Shown: one piece after another, positions 61,111-64,000 of the stretch
Layout of the letters: every line of letters begins with the position of its first letter
How positions within the stretch are numbered: position 1 is the stretch's first letter
NCBI GenBank assembly: GCA_948099385.1
Contig: CANUEZ040000198.1
Coordinates: 2,618,501 to 2,682,500, forward strand
Source: Fasciola hepatica
Lineage: Eukaryota > Platyhelminthes > Trematoda > Plagiorchiida > Fasciolidae
Reading direction: 5' to 3'
Length of the DNA stretch: 64,000 bases
The notes under the pieces: generated by a model
Told to the model about the DNA's origin: nothing
Database searches by the model: none
The model's input: only the letters and a program-made list of their open reading frames with translations
Made by a program: the position numbers and the translations under genes

Positions 61111-61341
61111 ATGAACCAACCTAATCTTGAGAGAGAAAACCCAGCAGGATTCGTAAGCGTTCCATCCACATCACTTGTTAGAGACGTTTCCAATAAACGT
61201 CATAAGATAGTAGGTACAACTAACAAAGTAGTATTTTGCGGCACTCCTGATAGAGCAACAGAAGCCGCAAGCGTCGATCGCACGTGCAATGAAACTTATC
61301 CGCCTGACGAAATCATCCGATTCAAGGATTTGCGCAACTAA
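61111..61341 (+). CDS. Weak host-coding candidate, 76 codons
   Basis: An ATG-to-stop frame with balanced, hydrophilic composition (MNQPNLERENPAGF; TNKVVFCGTPDRATEAASVD; PPDEIIRFKDLRN) in otherwise repeat-free DNA. It has no signal peptide or membrane helix. I do not recognise a domain. It could be a single small exon. No convincing acceptor or donor site was seen next to it, and chance is a fair alternative. Confidence 0.25.
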   Translation: MNQPNLERENPAGFVSVPSTSLVRDVSNKRHKIVGTTNKVVFCGTPDRATEAASVDRTCNETYPPDEIIRFKDLRN

Positions 61342-64000
61342 AATCGATGTACCGAGCAATTCTGGCATATTCCGTGTCCTTCTCTTTCACAATGAGAGCT
61401 TAATCACACACAGACACGTGAGTACACCGATAGAAGAAATATTTTATTCAGCCCGAAAGATGAGAGGCTTGTAATCCTGCAGGCTACAGACTAACGGGTG
61501 AATATAGTATGCAAACCTAAAGAGTTAATGCAGGCATGCACTACTGTACCTTCTGAAAATGATGAAATATTTCCCCGACCTTGCTATGCTCAGGGATTTA
61601 TTTCTTTCTTCACGCATACACCATTTCATTTTAGCAGAACCATTCAGCTTCGAGTTAGGTTACTTCAATAATCGTAATGGCTTGTGTTTGTGTTTTTGGT
61701 CAGGCCGACAAAGTAGATTTATGGGTGCCCTTGGTGGTGTAGATCCAAACTAAAATAGAACACAGAATCGTTGATACTGCCAAAATATTGTCAGATGTCT
61801 CTGGTGAAAATTCGATGAAACAGTGTTAAGCACCTGTTGACGCATGCCCCTAGATTATTTCAAAACTGTTCTCTGATAACAAGAGAAACGAAACTCGTTT
61901 GAATAATAGAAATTATTGTAATGACTTTCATAACAACCAAACACTTGATTTGCCACCCTATTTAGGTTTGAATTATACATTATTGTGAGGAAACCCGAAT
62001 CGTTGGTGTAGTTGTTTAGAAGATGATGATTTCGGATATACTGGGGATTAAAGAGTCCTTTCTGTGGGGTGATTATTTCGAGAATTCGTGCGCGAATCAC
62101 ATTTTGAATGCTGAGCGTTCAAATAGCCAAGTCAGAATAAGGCTGATTTGCAGTCAGTTCATGTAAAGTTCACGTTTTCATTCTGAGTCCATTTTATCGT
62201 TGCATAGATAGCTAGATAAGTCATTACCACCCGGGCTGAAGCATAATTACCTATCAATAAGATGCAGGCTTATGCCAAAATCTGAGAAGGATATTGATTG
62301 ATTATCCACGTAGTGAGTGTGAACAACAACGTCCGCTAAAATGAAACACGATTAAAATAGTATTCCAGCATTTAGGACTTTCTGGAGTCAAAGGCAGTGA
62401 TTCTTACTGAGTGAAAACGTACTAATATATACATGAATTCGCTGCAAAATGCATTCTGAATTAGTGATGTTCAGTGCGGCAAAGTGCGGACATTGATCAC
62501 TCTGCTCCCGGTTACTGATACATGGTATCTCCAAATGCGTATTTTCCTAATATGCTGTGTGAATTCGTACGCATAGGATAGAATACAATTTAGAACCATC
62601 CACGACTGTCTAGACTAGACTTTAATGACACCAATTTTATGGACTCAGTAATAATGGATACTCCCGATTATCAATATGAGATTGAGTAATTGAGATGGAG
62701 TCAAATTATATCATACCACTTCTTTATAAATGTGAATGGTTGGAACTGGAAGTTGGATTGTAATACTACTACGAAATTCGGAGGTCGATCATTTAACGTT
62801 CCAGCTCGAATTACTCCTTTCACGGGATTTCATAACATGTTTGACTTGAAAAATCAAATCGCCTCAGACCAGTGGGTTTTATTTGGTATTGTTTCTTCTG
62901 CCTAATTAAGAAAGATTTTTCTCAAATTGTTGAATTATACGAGATTAAATTCATATCTAGACGCGAATGAATGGTGTTTGTTATTCATTATGTGTGACAG
63001 TGTAGTTATTCAGAACCTCATCCATTGGACACAAGGAAATGCAACCAAACTCCTCATGTGATGATGGATATTGCACTACGAATACAACCTGGATAGGTTT
63101 TGGAATTAGGTCAGGAAGAAAGATCGTATTCTGATAAAGATTTTAACCGGACACTCAAGCATGATGAACCCTAAGAACAAAGAATTCAACAGCGTACTTC
63201 TGGTTAACCTCTGAATGAATTTTCGGCTTACAGCATGCCAAATCCACAACCTAAGTTTAGATCGAAAATAATAAACTGGAAGGATTACATTGGTTCCAAA
63301 TTATCCTCACAATATTTGAGATCTGAAATTCTCAACGGTGCTGTTATACAAGAGTTGAAAATCTGGTTTTGATTATAAGAAATTCAAGATTACTTACCAT
63401 TTCAATGATGATGACGAGTTTTGTGTCATTTTTAAAATAAAACGTTCCGTTAAATAAACGCTCAGTCCACAGTTTCTCCATAACCATGACGTGTTAGAAT
63501 ATAAACCAAAGGGAAAAAATGTGAAAAAGACAAAGAGAAATATCGGAGCCATGCAACTGGTGAAAGGATTATGGAGAACATAAATTGGATGATCGTGAAT
63601 AGGGACCTCGAGATTTGAACACACACTTCTGTGTAACTATTTCTAGTCTATTTTTTCCAAAGCTGAAGTCATGCTAGCAAATTTTTCAAATCCGGATAAG
63701 GCTTGGATCGTTTGAATGTAGGCCGAATTCGAAGAAAACAATTTCACACAGTGTGTATATTGGGGAAATTTGAGTCTCATCCTCAAACATCTGTTTTTCA
63801 AACAGTTATTGGCTATTTTTATATGTAAGCTTGAGGAAAATGATAAAATAAATTTAAATATCAGCCGTTGAAAAATGATGAACGAAAAACAAGTGGACTA
63901 ATTCTTTCTCACTTTATACATCTTATTTGGAATATATCTCTCACCCTAAATGCTTTAGTTTACATCAGGAAATGCAAGATGATAAATCATGTAAGGTAGC
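61342..64000. other. AT-rich DNA, no gene recognised
   Basis: Short frames of 61-81 codons occur on both strands (e.g. 62,690-62,905 plus; 61,855-62,100 minus) without motifs. No repeat shared with the rest of the window was seen. It probably represents intergenic or intronic sequence of the host. Confidence 0.45.

Noticed and set aside
1..64000. Unit A and unit B as two haplotypes wrongly joined in assembly
   Set aside because: Divergence of about 17-20% over most blocks, with several large insertions and deletions, is too high for alleles. Long reads would still be needed to exclude a misjoin.

Overview
This window looks like metazoan DNA, most likely from a flatworm (digenean trematode). 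It has no compact gene order, is only about 40% G+C by eye, has frequent stops in all frames, and is packed with old, broken retroelements. The element mix recalls blood-fluke and liver-fluke genomes: APE-endonuclease LINEs of the craniofacial-development-protein-2-like type, Ty3/gypsy, Pao/BEL, Penelope-like and mariner-like remnants. The taxonomic call is inference. No complete host gene, rRNA or tRNA gene, or CRISPR array was found.

The main structure is a mosaic, collinear duplication. Unit A lies in the first 26.5 kb and unit B in about 26.5-58.0 kb. Blocks recur in the same order and orientation with an offset that grows from 27 to 31 kb: 3.0-4.1 with 30.1-31.3; 4.6-7.4 with 33.3-35.1; 15.7-17.5 with 41.6-44.9 (gypsy); 18.3-21.6 with 45.3-51.3 (LINE); 22.2-22.5 with 51.5-51.7; 22.6-26.3 with 53.4-58.0 (mariner plus Penelope). 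Divergence by eye is about 17-20% in most blocks but only about 5% in the mariner block, so the copies have not evolved evenly. The stretches 7.4-15.7 kb and 36.5-41.6 kb do not match each other.

Layout. 1-3.0 kb: nothing recognisable. 3.0-7.4 kb: an LTR-like repeat with a tRNA-primer-like site, then an unclassified repeat. 8.6-9.6 kb: an inverted repeat pair. 11.0-12.0 kb: Pao/BEL reverse transcriptase on the minus strand. 12.2-13.8 kb: a first LINE. 15.4-17.5 kb: gypsy. 17.8-18.3 kb: three candidate host exons. 18.3-21.6 kb: a second LINE. 22.8-26.1 kb: repeat R6, mariner, Pao tail, Penelope. 26.5-41.6 kb: unit B counterparts plus unique DNA and a LINE tail at 39.6 kb. 41.6-51.0 kb: gypsy, then a LINE interrupted by a second gypsy element. 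51.7-58.0 kb: an AT microsatellite, R6, mariner and Penelope again. 58-64 kb: repeat-poor DNA with one weak coding candidate.

None of the elements looks functional. Catalytic motifs are mutated in several of them (YAGD and YVSD in the LINE, YQEG in gypsy, CVDG in Pao). The interest lies in the paired copies, which date insertions and deletions relative to each other, and in the possible truncated host gene with phase-1 small exons near 18 kb.
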